Source of the DNA: Oscillospiraceae bacterium
GTDB taxonomy: Bacteria > Bacillota > Clostridia > Oscillospirales > Oscillospiraceae
Assembly: GCA_020025345.1 (NCBI GenBank)
Contig: JAHHSH010000060.1
Location: forward strand, 1 to 10,719
DNA: 10,719 nt
Direction: 5' to 3'
Shown here: positions 1 to 6,470 of the stretch, piece by piece
Position numbering within the stretch: the stretch's first letter is position 1
Layout: the number at the start of each line of letters is the position of its first letter
The notes under the pieces: model-generated
The model's input: only the letters and a program-made list of their open reading frames with translations
The model's database searches: none
What the model was told of the DNA's origin: nothing
Program-made: the position numbers and the translations under genes

Positions 1-1
1 G

Positions 2-148
2 GAATCCGGCTGGATGTACTGTGTGAACGGCTGGTATCCCAACTACGGTGTCAGCCGCTATGTGCTGCAGGATCAGGACGAGGTGCAATTCAACTACACC
101 TGTGATCTGGGCCGGGATTTAGGTGGAAATTGGCAGGGGCAGAGATGA
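2..148 (+). CDS. DUF4430 (transcobalamin-C-terminal-like) protein, C-terminal fragment
   Basis: An open reading frame enters from the left edge and stops with TGA at 146-148, giving the last 48 residues of a larger protein. The fragment contains GWMYCVNGWYPNYGVSRYVL, then a Q-D-E-V-x-F-x-Y-T-C-D-L-G-x-D-L-G tail. This is the typical end of DUF4430 domains, which resemble the C-terminal domain of transcobalamin/intrinsic factor. Such proteins in Clostridia are usually exported and often sit beside ECF transporter genes. Here the stop is 1 nt before the next start (ATG 150), so it is very likely in the same operon as the ECF genes. The family and the neighbours together suggest extracytoplasmic corrinoid capture, but the ligand is inferred. 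The N-terminus, including any signal peptide, is outside the window. Confidence 0.8.
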   Translation, partial: ESGWMYCVNGWYPNYGVSRYVLQDQDEVQFNYTCDLGRDLGGNWQGQR

Positions 149-149
149 T

Positions 150-1043
150 ATGAAGCAGGATGCATTTGCTGCCTGCCACCCCGCTGTAAACTTTTTCTAT
201 TTTATACTGGTGATCGGGTGCTCCATGTTTGTGATGCACCCGGTCTTCCTGTTTCTCTCCTGCTTGGGTGGTATGGCGTATTATATCTATCTCAAGCGCT
301 GGAAGGCGTTTAAAACCGCACTCTGGCTGATGCTCCCTGTGTTTTTGATCACGGCCATCGTCAATCCGCTCTTTACCCATGCGGGTGTGACGCTGCTGAT
401 GTATCTGCCCTCCGGCAATCCGCTGACGCTGGAATCCATCCTCTACGGATTGGGAGCCGGTGCCATGCTGGTATGTGTCATCAACTGGTTTTCCTGCTAT
501 CAGGAGGTGATGACCTCGGATAAATTTATCTATCTTTTCGGCAGGATCATCCCGGCCATGTCGCTGGTATTGTCCATGGTGCTGCGCTTTGTGCCTAAGT
601 TCAAAAACCAGATTGAGAAGGTGTCCAACGCACAAAAGTGCATCGGACGCGATGTGACCAACGGCAATGTGCTGGAGCGCTCCCGCCATGGTATGAAGAT
701 CCTTTCCATCATGACCACATGGGCGCTGGAAAACTCTGTGGAGACAGCGGACTCCATGAAATCCCGGGGCTACGGTCTGCGGGGACGTGTGAATTTTTCC
801 ATTTACCGTTTTGATAGCCGGGATAAGGTGCTGTGCGGTATTATGGCGGCGATGGGCATCGTTGTGATCGGAGGGATCGCCACCAAAACAGTGCGCTTTC
901 TTTATTATCCCATGGTGACGATGAACGGTATCAACTTTGGGTCGGTGCTGGTCTATGTGTGCTACGGCGCACTCTGCCTCCTACCGCTGATGATGAATGT
1001 GATCGAGGATATAAAATGGCATTATTTGAAATCAAAGATTTGA
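150..1043 (+). CDS. ecfT: ECF transporter transmembrane (T) component, EcfT/CbiQ family
   Basis: A 297-residue integral membrane protein that would link the ECF ATPases to the substrate-binding S component. It shows hydrophobic segments near residues 14-45, 56-72, 98-115, 130-148 and two at 228-285. The long amphipathic cytoplasmic stretch between about 150 and 225 holds the coupling helices. The second coupling motif is seen as SMKSRGYG (residues 202-209), matching the A-R-G/S-R-G signature of EcfT/CbiQ proteins that dock on the ATPase Q-loop groove. ATG 150 is chosen over an in-frame GTG at 123 because an AGGGG-like site lies at about 135-139, and because the resulting N-terminus (MKQDAFAACHPAVNFFYF) matches the family's usual HPxVNFxYF opening. 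The upstream DUF4430 gene ends 1 nt earlier. The 3' end overlaps the ATPase gene by 28 bp, indicating translational coupling. Length is normal for the family. Confidence 0.9.
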   Translation: MKQDAFAACHPAVNFFYFILVIGCSMFVMHPVFLFLSCLGGMAYYIYLKRWKAFKTALWLMLPVFLITAIVNPLFTHAGVTLLMYLPSGNPLTLESILYGLGAGAMLVCVINWFSCYQEVMTSDKFIYLFGRIIPAMSLVLSMVLRFVPKFKNQIEKVSNAQKCIGRDVTNGNVLERSRHGMKILSIMTTWALENSVETADSMKSRGYGLRGRVNFSIYRFDSRDKVLCGIMAAMGIVVIGGIATKTVRFLYYPMVTMNGINFGSVLVYVCYGALCLLPLMMNVIEDIKWHYLKSKI

Positions 1044-2686
1044 CTTTTACTTATCCGGATGCGGATAAGCCGGCACTTTCTCATCTGAATTTCACGGTGG
1101 AGGCCGGTGATTTTGTGGTGATCTGCGGCAAGTCCGGCTGTGGTAAGACCACGCTTTTGCGGCATTTTAAGACGGTTATGACACCCTACGGCAAGCGGGA
1201 GGGCGAGATCCTTTTTTGCGGCGAAAAGCTGGAGGAAGTGCCTGTGCGAACCCAGTCCGGCGAGATCGGCTATGTGCTGCAAAGCCCGGACAACCAGATC
1301 GTCACCGATAAGGTCTGGCATGAGCTGGCTTTCGGCGTGGAGAATCTGGGCTATGACCAGCAGACCATCCGCCTGCGTGTGGCAGAGATGGCCAGCTTTT
1401 TCGGCATCCAGAACTGGTTCCATAAGAACGTGGAGGAACTATCCGGCGGACAAAAGCAGCTTTTGAATCTGGCCTCCGTGATGACCATGCAGCCCAAGGT
1501 ACTGGTGTTGGACGAGCCCACCTCCCAGCTGGATCCCATTGCGGCGGCGGAGTTCTTGTCCACCATCCGCAAGATCAATCTGGACTTGGGCATTACCGTC
1601 ATCATCATTGAGCACCGTCTGGAAGAGGTATTCCCTATGGCGGATAAGGTGCTGGTGCTGGAGGACGGGAAAAAACAGTTTTATGATGAGCCCCGGAAGG
1701 TGGGGACGGCATTGGCGGACGACGATCTCTTTTTGGCTATGCCCAGCCCAGTGCAGATCTATAACGCCACGGGGCAGGTGGGGGAGTGCCCGCTGACCGT
1801 GTGTGAGGGGCGCAACTGGCTGCAGGAACACTTTCTTCCGCAGGAGCCGACGCCAGAGCCTGATGCGGAGCGGAAAAAGGCCGACGGACAGACGCCGGCG
1901 GTCGAGGGAAAAGAACTGTGGTTCCGCTATGAAAAAGAGGGGAAAGACATTGTCAAAGACCTCTCTCTACAGGTGAAAAAGGGGGAACTCTACTGTATTC
2001 TGGGTGGCAACGGCACGGGCAAGAGTACCACGTTGTCGCTGCTCTCCGGCATCCACCGGCCCTATCGGGGAAAGATCCTGCTCAACGGCAAAGACCTCCG
2101 GAAGATTGGCGACAAGGAGCTTTTTGATCATTTCCTGGGCGTGCTGCCCCAGAATCCCCAGACACTCTTTGTCCGTGATACGGTGCAGGAGGATCTGGAG
2201 GAGATGCTCCCTAAGCTGATGCCCCGAAAAGAGCGGGAGGAGAAGCTGCAAAAGGTCATCGAAGATACGGAAATCGGTCATCTTTTGAAGATGCACCCCT
2301 ATGACCTGAGCGGCGGTGAGCAGCAGCGGACAGCGCTTGCCAAGGTGCTGCTGCTGGAACCGCAGATTTTGCTGCTGGATGAGCCGACAAAGGGTCTGGA
2401 CGGCTTTTATAAGTATAAGCTGGGTGGTATCTTCAAGCGGCTGCTGGCGCAGGGGATCACCATTGTGATGGTCTCCCACGACATCGAGTTTTGCGCCACC
2501 TACGGCGATACCTGCGCGATGTTTTTTGACGGCGGCATCGTCACCGCCTGCAGCGCACGGGAGTTCTTCACCGGCAACAGCTTCTATACCACCACGGCCA
2601 ACCGCATGGCTCGTGGTCTGTACCCGGATGCAGTCATCGTAAAGGATGTGATCGAGAAATGCAAAGAAAACAGGCGACAGGCATAG
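1016..2686 (+). CDS. ECF transporter ATPase with two fused nucleotide-binding domains
   Basis: A 556-residue protein that powers ECF vitamin uptake, with both ATPase halves in one chain (EcfA1-EcfA2/YkoD-like layout). NBD1: Walker A GKSGCGKT at 38-45, Q-loop Gln89, signature LSGGQKQ at 142-148, Walker B VLVLDEPT with D166/E167, and switch His200 in EHRLEE, a sequence typical of ECF ATPases. A linker of roughly 80 residues (about 225-305), rich in Pro/Glu/Lys, follows. NBD2: Walker A GGNGTGKST at 330-338, signature LSGGEQQR at 431-438, Walker B with D455/E456, and switch His488 in MVSHD. All catalytic residues are present in both halves, so both sites should be competent. ATG 1016 is chosen because GAGGA at 1005-1009 is well spaced and MALFEIKDLTFTYPD is a normal NBD start. 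Longer versions reaching back to 833 would only read ecfT out of frame. It overlaps ecfT and the S-component gene by 28 bp each. Confidence 0.92.
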   Translation: MALFEIKDLTFTYPDADKPALSHLNFTVEAGDFVVICGKSGCGKTTLLRHFKTVMTPYGKREGEILFCGEKLEEVPVRTQSGEIGYVLQSPDNQIVTDKVWHELAFGVENLGYDQQTIRLRVAEMASFFGIQNWFHKNVEELSGGQKQLLNLASVMTMQPKVLVLDEPTSQLDPIAAAEFLSTIRKINLDLGITVIIIEHRLEEVFPMADKVLVLEDGKKQFYDEPRKVGTALADDDLFLAMPSPVQIYNATGQVGECPLTVCEGRNWLQEHFLPQEPTPEPDAERKKADGQTPAVEGKELWFRYEKEGKDIVKDLSLQVKKGELYCILGGNGTGKSTTLSLLSGIHRPYRGKILLNGKDLRKIGDKELFDHFLGVLPQNPQTLFVRDTVQEDLEEMLPKLMPRKEREEKLQKVIEDTEIGHLLKMHPYDLSGGEQQRTALAKVLLLEPQILLLDEPTKGLDGFYKYKLGGIFKRLLAQGITIVMVSHDIEFCATYGDTCAMFFDGGIVTACSAREFFTGNSFYTTTANRMARGLYPDAVIVKDVIEKCKENRRQA

Positions 2687-3990
2687 ACACCCGTATGATG
2701 CTGCCGGTGTATGCCGGTATCTTCGGGATCATCTGCCAGCTGTTTCTCCCGTGGCTCTCCATTCCGGTGCTGCGCTATTCCGGCATGAAGCCCGCCTACA
2801 GCATTTTTCGTATGGATGCGTGTATCGCCGCGGTGCAGCAGTGTGTGGAGGGCGGAGGCAAACTCCCCATGGAGCCGCTGACGCCGGAGGAAATTGCCGT
2901 GCTGAGCGGCGTGGGGCAGGCGGTGCGGATTGCAGGCATTCTGGTGGCTGCTGCGCTCCTTGGGAGCGTGGTGATGGTCTTTTGGAAGCGTTCCCGGAGC
3001 GTCGGTGCAGTGCGCAGCGCTGCCGCGCTCCAGATATTCTGGACAGTGGTTCAGTTTGCTCTGGTACTGGGCGTCAATCTCTTTTTCAACGGCCGGATGG
3101 GCCGGGTGAGTGATTTTACAAATCTGACCATCCACAGCTATGTGCAGCTGACATCGTGGGTTTATGCCCAGATGTTTACAGCCATCGCGATTTGCATTGC
3201 GGCGGGCAAACTGCTGCGCGTTGACCGGGAGGAGAAGCCGGAGTGCTACGTGGAGCGCACGATGCAGGAGGATCACCGGATTGGACGGCGCACATGGGTG
3301 GCAATGGCATTGATCGTGATAGCCATCCCCTTGGTGATCTTCTTCGGCATCTACTTCCTCAATGACCGCAGCAGTGTGTTTATCGGCCTTTGCATCGTGT
3401 GCCTTGCCATGCTGCCCTTTGCCATGGTGTTTGAAAACCGTCGGCCACAGGCTCGTGAGCTGCTGCTCATCGCCGTGATGGCTGCCATTGCCGTGGTGGG
3501 ACGCTGGGCGTTCTTCATGGTGCCCCAGTTTAAGCCGACCGCCGCCATAGTGATCATTGCCGGGATCGGCCTTGGCAGTGAGGCAGGCTTTTTGACCGGT
3601 GCCATGGCCGGTTTTGTTTCTAACTTCCTCTTCGGGCAGGGACCGTGGACGCCGTGGCAGATGTTTGCCTTTGGCATCATCGGTTTTCTGGCGGGGCTGC
3701 TATTCCCGCCGAAGAAAAAGCGGGAGAAAAAGGGAATTCATCTGCTGGCACTGTGTGCCTACGGCGGCATCTCTGTGTTGGTGATCTATGGCTTGGTGAT
3801 GGACTTTTCTGCAGTGGTGACCGCCTTTGGCGACTTTACCAAGGAGGCCTTTATTGCGCGGATCATCAGCGGCTTTGCCTTTAACATGATCCACGCCGTA
3901 GCTACGGTAATTTTCCTCTTTTTCCTGGCAGACCCCATGGAGCGGAAATTGAACCGCATTAAAAAGAAGTACGGCATCATGGAAGTCTGA
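2659..3990 (+). CDS. ECF transporter S component with large N-terminal membrane extension (CbrT-like, probable corrinoid specificity)
   Basis: A 443-residue membrane protein. The C-terminal part (about 265-425) is a recognisable six-helix ECF S component. It contains ARELLLIAVMAAIAVVGR, the FKPTAAIVIIAGIGLGSEAG segment, and FGQGPWTPWQMFAFGIIGFL at about 325-344, a hallmark of the CbrT-like group. A basic KKKREKK loop follows at 352-358. The N-terminal half is not part of the S-component core: it has hydrophobic segments near 14-32, 89-108, 121-144, 165-184, 212-232 and 240-258, plus a soluble loop at 33-85. S components are usually about 170-220 residues, so this is a fusion or extension of unknown role. 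Cobalamin/cobinamide transport is inferred from resemblance to CbrT and the neighbouring DUF4430 gene. ATG 2659 overlaps the ATPase gene by 28 bp and its ribosome site is weak (AAGGA at about 2642-2646), so translation is probably coupled. ATG 2695 is an alternative start. It is the last gene of the operon. Confidence 0.82.
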   Translation: MQRKQATGIDTRMMLPVYAGIFGIICQLFLPWLSIPVLRYSGMKPAYSIFRMDACIAAVQQCVEGGGKLPMEPLTPEEIAVLSGVGQAVRIAGILVAAALLGSVVMVFWKRSRSVGAVRSAAALQIFWTVVQFALVLGVNLFFNGRMGRVSDFTNLTIHSYVQLTSWVYAQMFTAIAICIAAGKLLRVDREEKPECYVERTMQEDHRIGRRTWVAMALIVIAIPLVIFFGIYFLNDRSSVFIGLCIVCLAMLPFAMVFENRRPQARELLLIAVMAAIAVVGRWAFFMVPQFKPTAAIVIIAGIGLGSEAGFLTGAMAGFVSNFLFGQGPWTPWQMFAFGIIGFLAGLLFPPKKKREKKGIHLLALCAYGGISVLVIYGLVMDFSAVVTAFGDFTKEAFIARIISGFAFNMIHAVATVIFLFFLADPMERKLNRIKKKYGIMEV

Positions 3991-4002
3991 CACGACTACA
4001 AT

Positions 4003-4045
4003 ATACAAAACGCAGGGAGCATACGCTTCCTGCGTTTTTCTGTAT
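4003..4045 (+). terminator. Rho-independent terminator of the ECF operon
   Basis: The arm AAAACGCAGGGAGC (4007-4020), the loop ATAC (4021-4024) and the arm GCTTCCTGCGTTTT (4025-4038) form a 14-bp stem with one G-U pair, ending in five T residues (4035-4039). ATACA (4003-4007) and TGTAT (4041-4045) can extend the base. It starts 12-16 nt after the S-component stop codon, exactly where an operon terminator is expected. Confidence 0.92.
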
Positions 4046-4102
4046 GCCTACCTCGCTTGGCGGCAGGGCGAAGTTCAAATTATAACAATCCTGTCATAAT
4101 GA

Positions 4103-4131
4103 TTGAGTGGGAAAGCTCTCTATGCTATAAT
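4103..4131 (+). promoter_or_regulatory. Sigma-A-type promoter of the LURP-one/two-component operon
   Basis: A perfect -10 hexamer TATAAT (4126-4131) is preceded by TG at 4123-4124 (extended -10). A -35 match TTGAGT (4103-4108) lies 17 bp upstream. The start of transcription would be near 4138, giving a leader of about 50 nt before ATG 4191. A CTGTCAT heptamer at 4091-4097, flanked by the inverted pair CAATC (4086-4090) and GATTG (4101-4105), sits just upstream of the -35. It matches the heptamer that occurs before the ABC transporter genes at 6415-6421. Confidence 0.8.
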
Positions 4132-4190
4132 GACACATAAAAGAAGTGATGCAGCATACGGCGTCAACAAGAACGGTGGAGGTGCGAGCA

Positions 4191-4664
4191 ATGCGGCTTT
4201 TATTTAAGCAGCGATTCTTTTCCTGGTTCGACAGCTACGATATTTATAATGAGGCGGAAGAAGTTGTCTACACCGTGCAGGGGCAACTGGCGTGGGGGCA
4301 CTGTTTGAAGATTTTTGACGCCACAGGAGTGGAACTCGGAACTGTAAAGGAAAAGATCTTTACGTTCTTGCCTACCTTTGAAATCTATCTGGGCGAGCAG
4401 TACATGGGCTGCATCAACAAGGAGTTTTCCTTTTTTAAGCCCAGATTCAACATCGAATGCAACGGCTGGACCGTGGACGGCGACTGGATGGAGTGGGATT
4501 ATCGCATCCTGGACGCACAGGGCCGGGAGGTGGCGGTGGTTTCCAAGGAGCTCTTCCAGTGGACGGACACCTATGTGCTGGACATTGCCCAGCCGCAGGA
4601 TGCCCTGTGTGTTTTGATGCTGGTACTGGCTATTGACGCAGAGAAGTGCTCGCGGAGCAATTAA
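4191..4664 (+). CDS. LURP-one-related (Tubby-fold / phospholipid scramblase-like) family protein
   Basis: A 157-residue soluble protein, basic and aromatic at its start (MRLLFKQRFFSWFDSYDIYN). It has repeating beta-strand patterns such as YTVQGQL, LKIFDATGVELGTVKEK, FEIYLGEQYMGCINKE and DYRILDAQGREVAVVSKE. A hydrophobic helix near the end (ALCVLMLVLAIDAEK) would fill the barrel as in Tubby-like folds. This is the layout of the LOR/YxjI family, whose biochemical role in bacteria is not known; the fold is linked to membrane lipids in eukaryotic relatives. The start at 4191 is supported by GGAGG at 4178-4182, 8 nt upstream. The upstream GTG/ATG codons at 4146 and 4149 have no such site and add an unrelated N-terminus. 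It is the first gene after the promoter and lies 21 nt before the response regulator, so it is co-transcribed with the two-component system. A role in envelope stress is inference from context. Confidence 0.8.
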   Translation: MRLLFKQRFFSWFDSYDIYNEAEEVVYTVQGQLAWGHCLKIFDATGVELGTVKEKIFTFLPTFEIYLGEQYMGCINKEFSFFKPRFNIECNGWTVDGDWMEWDYRILDAQGREVAVVSKELFQWTDTYVLDIAQPQDALCVLMLVLAIDAEKCSRSN

Positions 4665-4685
4665 ACTGACAAGAGAGGTGTTCCT

Positions 4686-5360
4686 ATGACAAAGTTGCTG
4701 CTGGTGGAGGATGACAAGAGCATCGTGACCAATCTGACGGAGTTTCTCACCACAGAGGGCTACCGCGTGAAATCGGCGCCGGGGCAGGCAGGAGCACTGG
4801 AGCTTTTGAAGGAGGAACCCTTCGATCTGGTGCTGCTGGACGTGTCTTTGGCCGACGGAAACGGATTTACCGTCTGTCAGGCCATCAAAGCCGAGTACCA
4901 TCTGCCGGTGATTTTTTTGACTGCTTCCGGGGATGAATACAGCACTGTGACAGGTTTTGCGCTGGGCGCTGACGACTATATTGCCAAGCCCTTCCGCCCC
5001 CGTGTGCTGGTGTCTCGCATCAAAAATGTGCTTCGCTTGACAGGCGGTGCCGACTCCGTCATTCGGCTGGGCGATGTGACAGTGGATACGGTGAAGGGAA
5101 CAGCCAGTAAGGCGGGACGTGATCTCTATCTCTCAGCGCTGGAATACCGATTGCTGCTGGTCTTTATCAATAATCGCGGGCAGGTGCTGTCCCGCACGCA
5201 GCTTTTGGAGGCCATCTGGGATATTGCCGGCGATTTTGTCAATGATAATACGCTGACGGTGTATATTAAGCGTTTGCGGGAGAAGATCGAACAGGATCCC
5301 CAAAACCCCACCATTATCAAAACGGTGCGCGGGCTGGGCTATAGGGTGGATGCGGAATGA
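4686..5360 (+). CDS. OmpR/PhoB-family response regulator
   Basis: A 224-residue DNA-binding response regulator. The receiver domain (about 1-115) has the acidic pair D9/D10, the phosphoacceptor D52 in VLLDVSLADGNG, T79 and the conserved K101 in IAKPF. The C-terminal part (about 125-224) is a winged helix, with typical YLSALEYRLLLVFINNRGQV and TLTVYIKRLREKIEQDP segments and the closing IKTVRGLGYRVD. All key residues are intact. The ribosome site GAGAGG at 4673-4678 is well placed for ATG 4686. The stop overlaps the kinase start as ATGA, so the two form a cognate pair. OmpR-family regulators bind direct repeats with 11-bp spacing; such an array lies at 6382-6421 ahead of the ABC transporter genes and is its probable target. 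The stimulus is not shown by the sequence; envelope-active peptide sensing is inferred from the kinase and transporter. Confidence 0.94.
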   Translation: MTKLLLVEDDKSIVTNLTEFLTTEGYRVKSAPGQAGALELLKEEPFDLVLLDVSLADGNGFTVCQAIKAEYHLPVIFLTASGDEYSTVTGFALGADDYIAKPFRPRVLVSRIKNVLRLTGGADSVIRLGDVTVDTVKGTASKAGRDLYLSALEYRLLLVFINNRGQVLSRTQLLEAIWDIAGDFVNDNTLTVYIKRLREKIEQDPQNPTIIKTVRGLGYRVDAE

Positions 5361-6361
5361 AGTTTTTAAGAAATCCCGAGGTGAGCAGAACGGTGCTGGT
5401 CTATGTTTTGGTTTCTGCTGCGGCTGTGGGGACGGCATTTTCCTGGGAGTGGAAGTTCGGATGGTTCACGCTGACGTTTGCGCTCATCCTGCTGTTGGTC
5501 TATCTGGCCGGTGCTTTTCTGCGCTATCGGCAGATCGCACGGCTCAGTGCCGACATTGACCGCATCCTCCACGGAAATGACCCGCAGATTTCCCTCCAAC
5601 AGTACGCCGAGGGGGAGCTTTGCATTTTGCAAAATGAGATTTATAAGATGACGGTGCGCCTGCGGGAGCAGAAGCAGCGCCTGCAGGATGACAAGACCTA
5701 TCTGGCCGACTCCATTGCCGACATCTCCCACCAGATCCGCACGCCGCTGACGTCCATCAATCTGCTGGTGCAGCTGCTGCGGGAGCCGAATTTGACGGAG
5801 GAACGGAAGCTGCAGCTGACCCGGGAACTTTTGGAGATGCTCACCCGCATCGACTGGCTGATCACGGCGCTCTTGAAAATCTCCAAGCTGGACGCCGGAA
5901 CGGTGCAATTTCAAAAGCAGGTGCTGCCGCTGGAAGAACTGCTGCAAAAGGCGGTAGAACCGCTGCTGGTGCCTGTGGAGCTGCATGGGCAGACTCTGGA
6001 GATCCGAGCGGAGGGGAACTTTACCGGAGATGTGGCGTGGACCTGCGAGGCCGTGGGCAATATTGTGAAAAACTGCATGGAGCACACGCCGGAGCTCGGC
6101 AGTATCACCGTGAATGCCGTGGAGAACCCCCTCTACACGGAAATCAAGATCGCCGATACCGGCAGCGGCATTCGGCAGGAGGATCTGCCCCATATTTTCG
6201 AGCGCTTTTATAAGGGAAAGGACTCTGATGATAAGAGCTTCGGCATCGGTCTGGCGCTGGCCCGGATGATCGTCACGGGGCAAAACGGGACGATCAAAGC
6301 GGAAAACGGGGCGGAGCGTGGCGCGCTGTTCACGTTGCGATTTTACAAGGGAGTCGTCTGA
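5357..6361 (+). CDS. Intramembrane-sensing sensor histidine kinase
   Basis: A 334-residue kinase. Two hydrophobic segments (about 11-29 and 37-54) are separated by only a few residues (WEWKFGW), so there is essentially no extracellular sensor domain. This is the hallmark of BceS-type intramembrane-sensing kinases of Firmicutes, which take their signal from an ABC transporter or within the membrane. A linker helix (about 85-113) leads to the H box DISHQIRTP with phosphorylated His125. The catalytic domain has the N box around NIVKNCMEHT (N235, N239), G1 as IADTGSGI (D267), the F box FERFYK (281-286) and G2 as FGIGLAL (295-301). All elements needed for autophosphorylation are present. Its ATG overlaps the regulator stop by 4 nt. 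Its stop codon lies in the loop of a terminator-like hairpin. Pairing with the downstream ABC transporter is inference from gene order. Confidence 0.93.
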   Translation: MKFLRNPEVSRTVLVYVLVSAAAVGTAFSWEWKFGWFTLTFALILLLVYLAGAFLRYRQIARLSADIDRILHGNDPQISLQQYAEGELCILQNEIYKMTVRLREQKQRLQDDKTYLADSIADISHQIRTPLTSINLLVQLLREPNLTEERKLQLTRELLEMLTRIDWLITALLKISKLDAGTVQFQKQVLPLEELLQKAVEPLLVPVELHGQTLEIRAEGNFTGDVAWTCEAVGNIVKNCMEHTPELGSITVNAVENPLYTEIKIADTGSGIRQEDLPHIFERFYKGKDSDDKSFGIGLALARMIVTGQNGTIKAENGAERGALFTLRFYKGVV

Positions 6362-6381
6362 GGAGACGGCTCTCTTTCCTT
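6351..6381 (+). terminator. Probable terminator hairpin overlapping the kinase stop codon
   Basis: GAGTCGTCT (6351-6359) pairs with AGACGGCTC (6364-6372) over 9 bp with one G-U pair. The loop is GAGG and includes part of the TGA stop codon at 6359-6361. The downstream tract TCTTTCCTT is pyrimidine-rich but broken by C residues, so termination is probably partial. It separates the two-component operon from the transporter operon. Confidence 0.5.
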
Positions 6382-6421
6382 AAGTGACAGATTTGTTATT
6401 TAAAAGTCACGCAGCTGTCAT
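6382..6421 (+). promoter_or_regulatory. Probable operator: four 7-bp repeats at 11-bp period (PhoB/OmpR-type site)
   Basis: Four heptamers follow each other with exact 4-bp gaps: AAGTGAC (6382-6388), TTGTTAT (6393-6399), AAGTCAC (6404-6410) and CTGTCAT (6415-6421). All share G-T at positions 3-4 and A at position 6. The last heptamer equals the first half of the Pho-box consensus known for PhoB. An 11-bp period puts each repeat on the same DNA face, as needed for tandem binding of OmpR-family dimers. The array ends 10 bp before a -10 element, the spacing at which such activators replace the -35 contact. The likely binder is the response regulator encoded at 4686-5360; this assignment is inference. 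Confidence 0.65.
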
Positions 6422-6431
6422 CTTGCTAAGA

Positions 6432-6437
6432 TACAAT
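6432..6437 (+). promoter_or_regulatory. -10 element of the ABC transporter operon promoter
   Basis: TACAAT (6432-6437) is a 5/6 match to the -10 consensus. The region 17 bp upstream (6409-6414, ACGCAG) has no resemblance to a -35 box, so this promoter is probably weak by itself and depends on the activator array that ends at 6421. Transcription would start near 6444, leaving a leader of about 27 nt before ATG 6471. Confidence 0.55.
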
Positions 6438-6470
6438 AAGCCTGTAAACCAAAAAAGGAGAGAAACGACT

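Noticed and set aside
833..1015. Sixty-one extra N-terminal residues for the ECF ATPase
   Set aside because: This stretch reads the ecfT coding region in another frame; ATG 1016 has a good GAGGA site and a standard NBD start.
3991..4190. Riboswitch or small RNA gene between the ECF operon and the LURP-one gene
   Set aside because: The stretch is explained by a terminator, a promoter and a 50-nt leader; no further conserved structure was seen.
5366..6283. Minus-strand frame of 305 codons opposite the kinase
   Set aside because: The kinase has every catalytic motif on the + strand; the antisense product is His/Gln/Leu-rich low-complexity sequence.
6382..6421. True Pho box of the phosphate regulon
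   Set aside because: The spacing and one heptamer match, but no phosphate gene is nearby and the adjacent kinase is of the short intramembrane type, not PhoR-like. A target of the local OmpR-family regulator is more likely.
6384..6470. N-terminal extension of the ABC ATPase to 6384
   Set aside because: It would translate the repeat array, the -10 element and the ribosome site; the family start fits ATG 6471.
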